A stretch of DNA of 40,968 nucleotides, taken from a virus. Under the pieces are notes generated by a model. The model saw nothing but the letters and a program-made list of their open reading frames with translations. It ran no database searches and had not been told where the DNA came from. Position 1 is the first letter of the stretch. Every line of letters starts with the position of its first letter. The position numbers and the translations under genes were made by a program. Positions 22,336 through 30,500 of this stretch are shown one piece after another. Location: the IMG/VR virus record IMGVR_UViG_3300045440_000090, positions 1 to 40,968 of that record. One strand, given 5' to 3'.

Positions 22336-24048
22336 TTATGCTGCGAAGTATTGACCAGTGATGATAACGTCGGCGCTTGCCGCCCAGGTCGGCACATAAA
22401 TGACGTTGCTGTTGACCAGGCCGGTTCCAAACCCGAGCGCCGTGACGTTCGATGCGGCAACGCAAGTGCCAGCCACTACGGTCGAGGTTGGCGTGCTGAA
22501 GCTAGTGGTGCCTGCCGTGGCCGCTGTGGTGGTGGTGCTGGTCACGCGGATCGTAAAGCTGACGAAGTCGCCAATGCGCTCGAACGTGCCGACGTAGGTT
22601 GGTGTGCCAACAATCGTCAGACTGGTTGCAACTGGCGTCCAAGTGCTCTTGGTGACGTAGGAGTCAGGCAGCGTGGTCGCGCCGGTGATGTTGAAAAGCT
22701 GGATGTGGCGGGTATCGGTGCCGTTGTTGGTGATGGCGCCGTTGTAGCCTAGGCCATAGGTAACCGTGTTCTTGACGCCTGCGTCAATCTGTAAATTGTA
22801 AATTTCCCCGCCATGAAACGCCGCGCTGTTGCCGCCGTACATCCACACAAGCCCGCTCAAAGTGTTGTCGGCTAGGACGTTAATGAAAGAAGTTCTTAGG
22901 CCAGAATTCTTGATGTGGAACGTTGTTGCGTCCCCAAGAATACCGTTGGCCTCCAAGTCCATCCCAATAAAAGTATTTTCAGTGTTATTAGGACCAATGA
23001 GGATGCCGCCGTACCCGGAAGTGTAACCATTGCCCTCAACCGTTCCGCCGACAAAAGTGTTCATGGCGGTTTCGTCCAGCACCAGTCCGTTACCGCTTGC
23101 GCCTTCAACGATAAGGTTGATAAAAGTGCAGTCGGAGCACTGTTCGCCAGCGTTGCGCAAGCCAAGGCCAACGCCAATCACAGATGGCGTAACAAGGCCA
23201 GGCTCGTTCCCCGAATGGCAGAAGTCGTAGAACGAGTTGGACACCATGAAGTTGCACAGCATGGCGTAAGCGGGGAAATTGATAGGCCGCAGGCGGTTGA
23301 ACTGGCTATGTGTGATGCCCCGAATGAAGACGCCGATGGTTGCTGCGCCGGTGCAGTTGATCGTCAGATTGTCGATGACGATGTCTTGCACAACCGTGGT
23401 GGATGGCGGCGCTCCAGCATCAACAACCAACCCCGGCCCAGCGCCGGTGATGTTCAGCACAACCCGCCCGATGCCCTGGATGCGAGCGCCGAGGATTGCA
23501 AAGTTGGGCAACGCGCCGACGTTGTAGGTTCCTGCCGGAATGGTCAATTGGCGAGAGATGTTCCAAGCGTTGGCAAACGCGGTGGTGTTGGCGGCTGCGC
23601 TGGCGCTGGGCAAAAACCCGAAGTCGGCCACGCTGTAGGAGTCGCTCAGTTTGCTCTGAACCGTGCGCGTGGTGCCTGGGCCGGTCTGGGTGAAGCCGAC
23701 CAAGGTCGAGCCTGTGCTGCCGGCCAGCAGTGCCTCAAACGCAAGGAGGTCGTTGATGGCTTCTTGCGCTTCGATGTTGTCGACAGTCCAGATAGGAACC
23801 GCAGGCGCGTCAGCAGACGCCAGCACGAACTTGTACGATGCGCCGTTCAGCCACACGCCGTTGGGCGCCTCGCCCCTAGCGTCCAGCACGATGTCCACCG
23901 GGTTCTGCGTGGTGCCACTAGCGTCGGTGTAGGACGCCAAGGGGGTGGTGGTGCCTGCCGCGTAGGTGTACAGGTGCCCACCGACCAGCGGGATGCCGCC
24001 AGCGGTGAAGAACTGCAACTTTGGAGGGGGAGAAAGAGTTGCGCTCAT
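22336..24048 (-). CDS. Tailspike with right-handed beta-helix
   Basis: This encodes 570 residues. The first 110 residues form a head-binding type domain common to podovirus spikes (KLQFFTAGGIPLVGGHLYTY, NPVDIVLDARGEA, IWTVDNI). A beta-helix follows from about 125 to 430, with the entry pattern SVADFGFLPSAS and repeated short strands (TINCTGAATIGVFIRG, NGLVLDETAMNTFVGG). A C-terminal beta domain ends in TGQYFAA. Such spikes bind and often cleave surface polysaccharide; active-site residues cannot be assigned by eye. Confidence 0.8.
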   Translation of the reverse strand: MSATLSPPPKLQFFTAGGIPLVGGHLYTYAAGTTTPLASYTDASGTTQNPVDIVLDARGEAPNGVWLNGASYKFVLASADAPAVPIWTVDNIEAQEAINDLLAFEALLAGSTGSTLVGFTQTGPGTTRTVQSKLSDSYSVADFGFLPSASAAANTTAFANAWNISRQLTIPAGTYNVGALPNFAILGARIQGIGRVVLNITGAGPGLVVDAGAPPSTTVVQDIVIDNLTINCTGAATIGVFIRGITHSQFNRLRPINFPAYAMLCNFMVSNSFYDFCHSGNEPGLVTPSVIGVGLGLRNAGEQCSDCTFINLIVEGASGNGLVLDETAMNTFVGGTVEGNGYTSGYGGILIGPNNTENTFIGMDLEANGILGDATTFHIKNSGLRTSFINVLADNTLSGLVWMYGGNSAAFHGGEIYNLQIDAGVKNTVTYGLGYNGAITNNGTDTRHIQLFNITGATTLPDSYVTKSTWTPVATSLTIVGTPTYVGTFERIGDFVSFTIRVTSTTTTAATAGTTSFSTPTSTVVAGTCVAASNVTALGFGTGLVNSNVIYVPTWAASADVIITGQYFAA

Positions 24049-24057
24049 TGTGCGGCC

Positions 24058-24768
24058 TTAGACGGAGGTGATAGTTTGCCAGGCCGCGCCAGAGTAAACG
24101 CAGAGCTTGGCAAGCGTGGTGTCAAAGATGACCAAACCGGCGGCAGGAGTGCCAATGGCGTTCTTCTGCGCTGTGGTCATATTGGGGAAGCGCACGCCCT
24201 GAGTGGTTGATTGTGCGTCCAACACGGCGGATGCGGTTGGCGTTGTGCCAATACCAACGCTGCCAGAAAATACCGGAGACGCGGAAAAAACTAGGTTTGT
24301 GCTGGTTGTCCCAGTGGCGCCAACGGCACTGTAACCGGTGATATTGTTAAACGAAACAATGCTGGCCGTGGATGCGCTGGTGCCGCCGCTTGCGACGTTG
24401 AGCACGCCGGCCAAGGTAACCGCACCAGTTGCCGCCCCTGCTGGGGTCAAGCCGGTAATGCCACCAGACCAAGACAAGACGCCCGTGTTGGCGAGGGTGA
24501 TGCTGCCAGCGGCGTTGGTCACCCCGATGCCAGCGCCTGGCGTCAGCGTGTTGAGCGTGTACCCGGCAGCGTTGCCGATGAGCAGTTGGCCATTGGTCGG
24601 TATGGCCGACACGCCCGTGCCGCCGTTGACCGGCTGGATGGTGTTCTGGTTTTCCCCTACGATTGCGTACAGCCCGTTGAAGTACCGGAACCACTCCGTT
24701 GACACCAGCCCGGTGCGCCCATCAACGAGGGGCACACGCGGCGCCGGGACTTGGGTGAGATTAAGCAT
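24058..24768 (-). CDS. Tail appendage/fibre-like protein
   Basis: This encodes 236 residues from the ATG at 24768, which overlaps the end of the gp10-like gene; a longer frame from 24807 adds residues inside that gene. Sequences such as NGGTGVSAIPTNGQLLIGN and GAGIGVTNAAGSITLAN recur in phage fibre stalks, and GVRFPNMTTAQKNAIGTPAAG near the C terminus resembles fibre tip segments. The tail assembles as a beta-rich trimer by analogy. The start is not backed by a strong ribosome-binding site, so translation may depend on coupling. Confidence 0.65.
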   Translation of the reverse strand: MLNLTQVPAPRVPLVDGRTGLVSTEWFRYFNGLYAIVGENQNTIQPVNGGTGVSAIPTNGQLLIGNAAGYTLNTLTPGAGIGVTNAAGSITLANTGVLSWSGGITGLTPAGAATGAVTLAGVLNVASGGTSASTASIVSFNNITGYSAVGATGTTSTNLVFSASPVFSGSVGIGTTPTASAVLDAQSTTQGVRFPNMTTAQKNAIGTPAAGLVIFDTTLAKLCVYSGAAWQTITSV

Positions 24769-26320
24769 TGGTCGGGGTGATGAACAGTTCAGCGCCCATG
24801 ATGGCAATCTTCACCGGGTCAGTGCCCGACACCTCGTAGACCCGGTCGCGGAGTTTCTCGGTCATGCCCAGCCTGCGCCAAATGGTGCGGTAGCCGTACT
24901 GGCCGATAGCGCCCATCGAGCGCCAGTGCTCGTTTGACCAAGTGTGCCCGCCATCGTCCGACCAGCGCAGCATGGCTTGCGGGTTGACGCCTTGGACCGT
25001 AGCTACAGACACTAAGATGTCTTCGCCAGACTCGGTCAGCAGTTCGCTGCTGCTCTCGGTCAGCAGGGCTTCCAGCGGCGTAGAGGGGTCGATCCCGTTC
25101 AGCCCGACGCCAGACTCAGCGTCAAGTTGCAACGAGTGGTGGGCCGTTCGCTTCAGATTGTTCTGGCCGGTAGGCAGCGCCCGCCATGATCGCAGCCACT
25201 TTTGCACTTGACCGTTGTCGGCGTAGACATCTAGGTCAAAAGCGTAGATGTTGCCGTTCTCAAAGTCGCCGACGATGATCGTGCCGCCGAAGTTGCACTG
25301 GCAGTTCGACCTGTGCCGAAACTGGTTCTCATCGCCACTGGCGCGTTCGTGCCAGGCTTGCACCGACACATCGTAGACCCAAGTCTTGCTAGCAGACGGG
25401 AAGTTCAGGACGTAGAAGGCGTGGCCCTCTTGCTGGTAGGTGTAGGCCACCGCGTCTGAGATGTTGCCGTACTGGGCGATGGCGTACTCGATGGCATGGG
25501 TCGAAACCCTGATGCCGCTGTAGCCGTTGTTCTTGTAGACAATGCCTTGGCCGCGAGCGTCGGTGCCCAGCCAGAACAGCGCGTTGTCGAGCTTGGCGAC
25601 TGAGAATGCGGCCACACAGCCGATCTCGTTGAACGCGCCTTGGACAGGCGTCAGAGGGAAATTTGCCAGACCGGCGTTGTACCAGACTTCGACCGAGTCA
25701 GTACCAAACACCCACATTTGCCGGTGGTCTACGTTGATTGCCACCACACCGTCAGGCGAGCCATCGGCGCTGGAAACATCCGTTGCGTTGAAGACCAGCG
25801 GGTAGATGTACGTCGCTGTTGCCGGGTCAACCGTGTCAACGCTGTATATACGCTGGCTGTTTGGCTCGTTGAAGACAAACAAGTTGTCGATGTACGCGAC
25901 AGTGACAGCGCCGGGGAAATTGGGGTCCGTGATCTGGTTGAACTCACCCGTTGGCTCAAAGTAGGTGTAGCTCGGACCGTTGCAGGCAAAAAATATGGTG
26001 GCGCCGTTGTCCGCAATGGACACTGGGCCTGTACCTGACACATAGCCGATCAGTTCAGGCGTTGCCGTGGTGCTGGTGAGCTTGAAGACCTGGATGCCTG
26101 AGACGACATAGAAGTCCGACCCGTTGGTCTGGTGCGCCCACAAGCCCCGGATGGGGCCAGTGCCGACCGTCTGGAGGAACTGCAATCCTGGGGCGCGGTT
26201 CAGGAACCCAGCTTCCTTGCCGCCATCGGGGATGGCTTCGGGGAACAGGTTGACAAGCCTGTTGTCCGCAGCGTTGATGCTGCGGGCAACGTATGACTGG
26301 CCCAGGATGGGGGTCTTCAC
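24761..26320 (-). CDS. P22 gp10-like packaged-DNA stabilisation protein
   Basis: This encodes 519 residues with the pattern of the P22 gp10 family: MKTPILGQSYVARSINAADN, RLVNLFPEAIPDGGK, then beta-propeller-like repeats (VDHRQMWVFGTDSVEVWYNAG, NALFWLGTDARGQG, YVLNFPSASKTWVYDV). In P22 the protein plugs the portal channel after packaging with gp4 and gp26. It sits directly after the gp4-like gene, as in P22, and overlaps the next fibre gene. Confidence 0.85.
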   Translation of the reverse strand: MKTPILGQSYVARSINAADNRLVNLFPEAIPDGGKEAGFLNRAPGLQFLQTVGTGPIRGLWAHQTNGSDFYVVSGIQVFKLTSTTATPELIGYVSGTGPVSIADNGATIFFACNGPSYTYFEPTGEFNQITDPNFPGAVTVAYIDNLFVFNEPNSQRIYSVDTVDPATATYIYPLVFNATDVSSADGSPDGVVAINVDHRQMWVFGTDSVEVWYNAGLANFPLTPVQGAFNEIGCVAAFSVAKLDNALFWLGTDARGQGIVYKNNGYSGIRVSTHAIEYAIAQYGNISDAVAYTYQQEGHAFYVLNFPSASKTWVYDVSVQAWHERASGDENQFRHRSNCQCNFGGTIIVGDFENGNIYAFDLDVYADNGQVQKWLRSWRALPTGQNNLKRTAHHSLQLDAESGVGLNGIDPSTPLEALLTESSSELLTESGEDILVSVATVQGVNPQAMLRWSDDGGHTWSNEHWRSMGAIGQYGYRTIWRRLGMTEKLRDRVYEVSGTDPVKIAIMGAELFITPTNA

Positions 26321-27034
26321 CTAGTAGTTTCCAGCGAAAATATTGTAGCGTTGACGAGTACCCACGATGCTGTACGGCAGCGACATGATGTCATCCGGAT
26401 TGTTGATCCGCTTCAAGTTGCGCTTGGATGTCATGGCGATCCGCGAGACCTGCGGTGACGGCTCAACACCAAACTCAGCAGCGATCTCACACGCGAGACA
26501 GTACCGGAACGCCCGCAGGTAGCCTGGCGGGAAGGTGAGCACAGTTGCCAGCGTGGCCGGCTGAGTCAACTCAGACACCGACACGAAGTGCCACTCCAGC
26601 ACCTTGGTGGGCACCGGGTAGACGTACATCTCGATGTCGGGGTACGTCATGTTGATCCAGATCACCTGTGGGTAGGTGCTGGTCACAGTCTTTACCGCGA
26701 TGCCGTTGTACTGCTGCTGGTTGAGAATCTTGATGCCAAACGAGATGTTGTTCGCGGGATCGCGAAAATACGTCGAGTCATCCAGCAGGACTGGCCGGTT
26801 GCCAACAAAGTCGCCAGTCGGGCCAAGCGTGCGGCTGATAAAACCAGGAAGCCAACTGAACACCTGATCTTGGGTGCTGAACACCGCCAGACGCTCGATG
26901 CTCCACGAATCAATCATCTGATTCATGGCGGTGAGCGCGTCCTGGGACGTAGCAGCGGAAGGCGTCTCACCCTCGGCAAGTTGGCCGATTAGGCGCAGCG
27001 CCCCGTTGATCTGGTCCCCGGCAGTGGTGCTCAT
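26321..27034 (-). CDS. P22 gp4-like tail accessory/head completion protein
   Basis: This encodes 237 residues in the style of the P22 gp4 family: AGDQINGALRLIGQLAEGE, then ALTAMNQMIDSWSIERL, a central beta-rich region and PPGYLRAFRYCLACEIAAEFG. In P22 this protein binds beneath the portal and closes the head before tailspike attachment. It is coupled to the 51-residue gene upstream by an ATGA overlap and is followed one base later by the gp10-like gene. Confidence 0.85.
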   Translation of the reverse strand: MSTTAGDQINGALRLIGQLAEGETPSAATSQDALTAMNQMIDSWSIERLAVFSTQDQVFSWLPGFISRTLGPTGDFVGNRPVLLDDSTYFRDPANNISFGIKILNQQQYNGIAVKTVTSTYPQVIWINMTYPDIEMYVYPVPTKVLEWHFVSVSELTQPATLATVLTFPPGYLRAFRYCLACEIAAEFGVEPSPQVSRIAMTSKRNLKRINNPDDIMSLPYSIVGTRQRYNIFAGNY

Positions 27035-27186
27035 TCAGACTCCTTGCGGCGGCGTCTCAGTTCGTTCACTGGTGCCTGCTCGCCCGGAGTATACCTTACC
27101 CAGCCGTTCTTCTCGTCTTGCTCGGCCTCAAGTTCTGCCATAGCAACCTTGGTGCCGTGTACAGGGTGCTTCAGATAGATTACCAC
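27031..27186 (-). CDS. Small hypothetical morphogenesis-cluster protein (GTG start)
   Basis: A GTG at 27186 opens 51 codons ending in the ATGA overlap with the gp4-like gene. The product starts with VIYLKHPVHGTKVA, followed by an acidic helix, NGWVRYTP and an arginine-rich tail (NELRRRRKE). This pattern is familiar from short proteins placed at the same position in P22-like phages, so I judge it real despite its size. The function is unknown; the tail suggests nucleic-acid or capsid contact. Confidence 0.7.
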   Translation of the reverse strand: MVIYLKHPVHGTKVAMAELEAEQDEKNGWVRYTPGEQAPVNELRRRRKESE

Positions 27187-27207
27187 AGATCGCCCCTAGA
27201 ATTTGTG

Positions 27208-27234
27208 CCCCCTACGCCTTGTGAGCGTAGAGGG
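27208..27234 (-). other. Intergenic stem-loop before the tail-accessory genes
   Basis: CTACGC (27212-27217) and GCGTAG (27225-27230) pair around a 7-nt loop and extend with CCC/GGG after one bulged base. No U run follows on the minus strand, so it may be an RNA-processing or partial attenuation site. Confidence 0.4.
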
Positions 27235-27242
27235 CGGGCCTA

Positions 27243-27671
27243 TTAGCCGATGCGGTACAGAGACCAAGTAGCATCGCCCGTTTTGCGAGCGCGGAAGCTT
27301 ATCGAGGTGCCTGCGGTAGCAGCCACAGTCATAAGACCTTGCGACCCAGAAGTGCCAATTGTCCAACCCGTAGCGGTGGTCATCGTGATGACGCCGGAGC
27401 TTGAGCCGTCAACGTTGATCACGGTGAAGTCAAAAGACGAGTTGTTAGGCATACTGGGAAACGCAGCGTCCGTCAAAGCAGCAGTCGGCAGCGTGTATGC
27501 CGCCGCGCTGGAGCCTGGCGAACCAAGGATGATCCTTGTTGCCAATTGAGCCGCAGTCAACGTAGCATTGCCGGCAGCAATTGAAGTTGGCGTGGGTTGC
27601 GCAACAAACAGAATTTCGCCAGTGTTGCCGTCACCAACTTGGTAACCGCCAGAACCATTAGGGAGAGCCAT
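27243..27671 (-). CDS. Small beta-rich structural protein (head decoration candidate)
   Basis: This encodes 142 residues with AAGGAAA 6 bases before the ATG. The sequence is rich in glycine, threonine, serine and alanine with regular beta strands (SFDFTVINVDGSSSGVITMTTATGWTI), as in phage decoration or fibre proteins, and ends in RARKTGDATWSLYRIG. It follows the coat gene directly, so a capsid-surface role is likely but inferred. Confidence 0.6.
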   Translation of the reverse strand: MALPNGSGGYQVGDGNTGEILFVAQPTPTSIAAGNATLTAAQLATRIILGSPGSSAAAYTLPTAALTDAAFPSMPNNSSFDFTVINVDGSSSGVITMTTATGWTIGTSGSQGLMTVAATAGTSISFRARKTGDATWSLYRIG

Positions 27672-27696
27672 AATAATTTCCTTTTAAGAAGATGGT

Positions 27697-27716
27697 CAAA
27701 ACAGGGCCGAAGCCCC
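27697..27716 (-). terminator. Weak intrinsic terminator after the coat gene
   Basis: On the minus strand, GGGGC and GCCCT pair around a UUCG tetraloop closed by C-G, an exceptionally stable type, and are followed by GUUUUG. It lies just downstream of the coat stop. The short U tract suggests partial termination or message protection, which would raise coat relative to tail transcripts. Confidence 0.55.
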
Positions 27717-27724
27717 ATTTCAAG

Positions 27725-29695
27725 TTAGCCCCAGAGACGCACGGCCATTTGCGGACGGATCACGCTAAACCCGTACAGAACGTCGATACGACAAGGCATG
27801 CGGTCATTGTTGATGTCGTACTGACGAACAATACGCATCGAGATGCCGTTGTGAACCTGGCGCGAAGCCATGTCGACACCCTGCGGCAGCAAGAGGTCAG
27901 CCGTAGCGAAGGTGATCGCATTCTTCTGGTAGATCAGATTCTGCGGGTAGCCCGTGGAGGCCGCGCCGACAAAAGTGACCGCCGCATTGTTTGCAGGGAA
28001 GGCGTCAATGGTCGCCAGAGCATTGCTGGATGTGTACATTGCGGGAGAAATTGCAATGTTAGTCCAAGCGCCGCTTGATGCCGTGCTAGCCGCCGTCACA
28101 ACAAATTGCTGCAAGCTGCCGGTGGACTGACGAGTCTGCGGGTTGACGCTGTACACACCAGCAACAGTGAACACATCGCCGACAGTGACTGTGGCCGAGC
28201 CAGTACCACCGTCAATGCTGATTGTAGCCTGACCTTGGGTGGTGATAGTGTCATTGACAAGGATAGTGTCCGACGTAGAACGCGATCCAGTGGTGTGGTT
28301 GCCAATCGACTGCGACATGTTGACTTCGTCGTAGCCCAGAACGCCAGTGCCCATCATGCCTGCCGTGAACTGGCGAGCGATGGTGCTGGTTGGGTTGAAG
28401 AAGCCCTTCATGCCTTCGACCAAGTTCGCATTGGCGGCAGGGTTCACCGTTGCGTAGCGATCGTTCATCGGCGAAGCGTACTCGTTCAGCTTCTGGTTGC
28501 CTTGCAGCAGGACCAGCGAGGTGGACGGCGTGGTGCCAGGCGTACCAACAGTCGAGAAGATCGACTTGTAGGCGGTGGCGACATCGGCATCGATGCTGGA
28601 GGCCAACTGCGAAATACGGGGTTTGAGAACCCGTTCCGCGAAGTCGTCCAACTGCATAGTCAGTTCAGCAGAGGTGAAGTTGACACCGATGTGCTTCTGG
28701 CTTGCGACCGTCAGCGTGGTGAACTGCTCGTTGTCGTCCTGGACTTGCAGGGCGGCGCCATCGGTCACCAGAGCACGGTCGGGCAGACGGATGCGCAGGG
28801 TGGAGCCGATCTTCGCGCCTTCAACGGCGAACGAGTCGTCGTATTGGCGGTTGACGTTGCGGGTGAGCACCAGGTTGTTCTCTAGGCCATGTGTTCGCTC
28901 AAGGTCGTTAGGCTTGAACCGCCCTTTCGGGCTGCTGCATGTCACCATGCAGAGCAGACTATCTCTTCACCCTATTGCTAGGGGTTGTGCGCTTCCAGCC
29001 ACTTGGCTGTACTCCCTTTCGGGATAGTCGTTACACCTTCCGCTGATGAGGGCAAACGCCGCCGTTTTTGTGCTTGCCAATTTGACAGTTCATGCACAGA
29101 ACTTGGAACCCGTCTGGGAACTTGTTCTTGACGAGCCACAGATAAAAGCCTGTTCCGCTACCGGAGTACAACTTGGCTTTTCTCATGTCGGCCCCGTCAT
29201 TGTGCACGTGGTCTATTGACAAGAACATCTTCTCAGCTTCACCGCAACAGTTGCATTTGTAGCCGCCGTAGGCGCCATACACTGCTTCTCGCTGCTTGTC
29301 CTGATTGCGCTTGGTCTTTTCAGCTTCAGCAAGCCGCATGGCGGCTACTTCTTCTGGCGTTCCATTCGCAATCTTTCGGTTGCGCCATTCGCGAGAGTGT
29401 TCCCGAGACTTCTCTCGGTTGTTGGCTCGCCAATCGCGCATTCGCTGATTGAAGACTTCCCGGTTACGTTCACGGTACCTAGCAGCCGCTTCACGGTTCT
29501 TAGTCCGCGTTGCTTCGTCAGGTTCCGTATTACCTTCTTCTTTGGCTTGGCTCGGTATTTTCATGTAATCATTCTACATGACGTCCACCGAATTCACACA
29601 ATTTTTTTCTTGACGTTGCCGTCAGGGGAGACCGATTAGTTAATCTCCAGAGCTTTCCGGGTGATCATGTCGATGGTAAGGATCGAATTGGACAT
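27725..29695 (-). CDS. Major coat protein, P22-like, gene split by a group I intron
   Basis: The gene is in two exons: 29695-29643 (17 codons plus AT) and 28886-27725. Joined, they read through the junction in frame (ALEI | LENNLVLTRNV) to give 404 residues. The exon 1 product MSNSILTIDMITRKALEI is the normal start of P22-type coat proteins, and exon 2 carries the family core NVNRQYDDSFAVEGAKIG and LRIRLPDRALV. Unspliced, the frame stops after 19 codons, so functional coat protein depends on splicing. It follows the scaffold gene, as in P22. A terminator-like hairpin with a UUCG loop follows the stop. Confidence 0.85.
28887..29642 (-). ncRNA. Group IA2 self-splicing intron (td-like) in the coat gene
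   Basis: The intron is 756 nt. P1: exon end GGAGAT pairs with guide GTCTCC (29632-29627), giving the U-G pair at the 5' splice site. P2 is a GCAA-loop hairpin (29611-29624). P3 pairs TTGTGTG (29601-29595) with CGCACAA (28991-28985); P4 pairs TTCGGT (29592-29587) with ACCGAG (29556-29551); P5 pairs CATGTA with TACATG (29580-29575, 29567-29562). P7 is an exact complement, GACTATC (29029-29023) and GATAGTC (28963-28957). P9 is CTGCATG-GTGA-CATGCAG. The 3' segment closely resembles the T4 td intron as I know it. The last base is G (28887). The HNH gene runs from P5 to P7. Confidence 0.88.
29031..29564 (-). CDS. Intron-encoded HNH homing endonuclease
   Basis: This encodes 177 residues inside the coat-gene intron. 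The N-terminal 90 residues form a highly basic helix with repeated RE/RN motifs (AAARYRERNREVFNQ). The HNH core has C104-N-C106-C107, SIDHVHNDG with H119 and H121, and LCMNC with C157 and C160 followed by KHKNGG, a zinc-bound HNH type. Its ATG lies within P5 and its stop abuts P7, so translation and RNA folding must compete. The enzyme would cut intron-less coat genes and so spread the intron. It differs from the NUMOD4-type HNH at 6843. Confidence 0.9.
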   Translation of the reverse strand: MKIPSQAKEEGNTEPDEATRTKNREAAARYRERNREVFNQRMRDWRANNREKSREHSREWRNRKIANGTPEEVAAMRLAEAEKTKRNQDKQREAVYGAYGGYKCNCCGEAEKMFLSIDHVHNDGADMRKAKLYSGSGTGFYLWLVKNKFPDGFQVLCMNCQIGKHKNGGVCPHQRKV

Positions 29696-29723
29696 GACCT
29701 AACATTCCTTTCAGGGTTAAAAA

Positions 29724-30455
29724 CTAGCGGAGGCGGGCTTCCATCTTTTTGACTTGTCGAGCGCGGTCGGCTGCGATCCATTCTGAAGTGCTCATCGACT
29801 TGATGGAGCGTGGATCAGTTGTATCGTAGGTCGACGCGCCCTTGCTGCTAGGCGTGACAGGCGTAAAAGGTGGTGGAGCACTAGAAGTCTTTTTGACCAT
29901 CGGTTCCGAGGCCAGTTTGGCCTCGATACGTCCGATCTCTTTGGCTTGCACATAAGGCGCCAAGCGGGAAATACGATCTGCTTCTTTCGGGTTGGCACCA
30001 AGGTAGTAGGCTACATCAGGGCCAATATCCGACGATTGGATCGTCTGTGCCATCACGGTCGTGATCTTGAGGCTTGGATTGTACGCGACCTGTTCAAAGT
30101 CATCGTACTTGTTCCGCGCCTCTTCTTCCCTGTCGTGATAAGCACCGAGAACTTCTGTCTGCTGGCGCTGCACATCCCGTTCGTAGAGTAGCTGCTCGGC
30201 CTTCTTCATCGCCAATGCATCGGCGTAGGATTCAGTCGAGTCAAACTGCTCTGGTCTGGGATCAGCAGCGACGACAGGGGCTGTAACAACCCGCTCTCGT
30301 TCCCACTTTCGTTGCTCGCGTGCGAGCCTCTTTCCTATCGCGGCATCCAACTCTTCTTGAGTGAACGCCTTTACCGGCTGTGCTTCTACAGGTTCAGGTG
30401 CCGCCGTGGCTTCCTGTTCCGGCGCGGGTGCTTCCGCTAGTACTTCTTCAGACAT
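29724..30455 (-). CDS. Scaffolding protein, P22 gp8-like
   Basis: This encodes 243 residues, acidic and proline-rich at the N terminus (EVLAEAPAPEQEATAAPEP), highly charged and helical in the middle (AIGKRLAREQRKWERER), and basic at the C terminus (DRARQVKKMEARLR). This is the typical layout of P22-type scaffolds, whose C-terminal helix-turn-helix binds coat protein. AAGGA precedes the ATG. It lies directly upstream of the coat gene, as expected. Confidence 0.8.
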   Translation of the reverse strand: MSEEVLAEAPAPEQEATAAPEPVEAQPVKAFTQEELDAAIGKRLAREQRKWERERVVTAPVVAADPRPEQFDSTESYADALAMKKAEQLLYERDVQRQQTEVLGAYHDREEEARNKYDDFEQVAYNPSLKITTVMAQTIQSSDIGPDVAYYLGANPKEADRISRLAPYVQAKEIGRIEAKLASEPMVKKTSSAPPPFTPVTPSSKGASTYDTTDPRSIKSMSTSEWIAADRARQVKKMEARLR

Positions 30456-30500
30456 TGTGTGAATCCTTCGATTCCCTGGTGAGCCGCACCAGTACGGGTG

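Noticed and set aside
27725-29695. Coat gene read as a pseudogene or frameshifted gene with a stop after codon 19
   Set aside because: The interruption has the full helix set of a group I intron and precise splice sites that restore the frame, so it is an intron-split gene and not a broken one.
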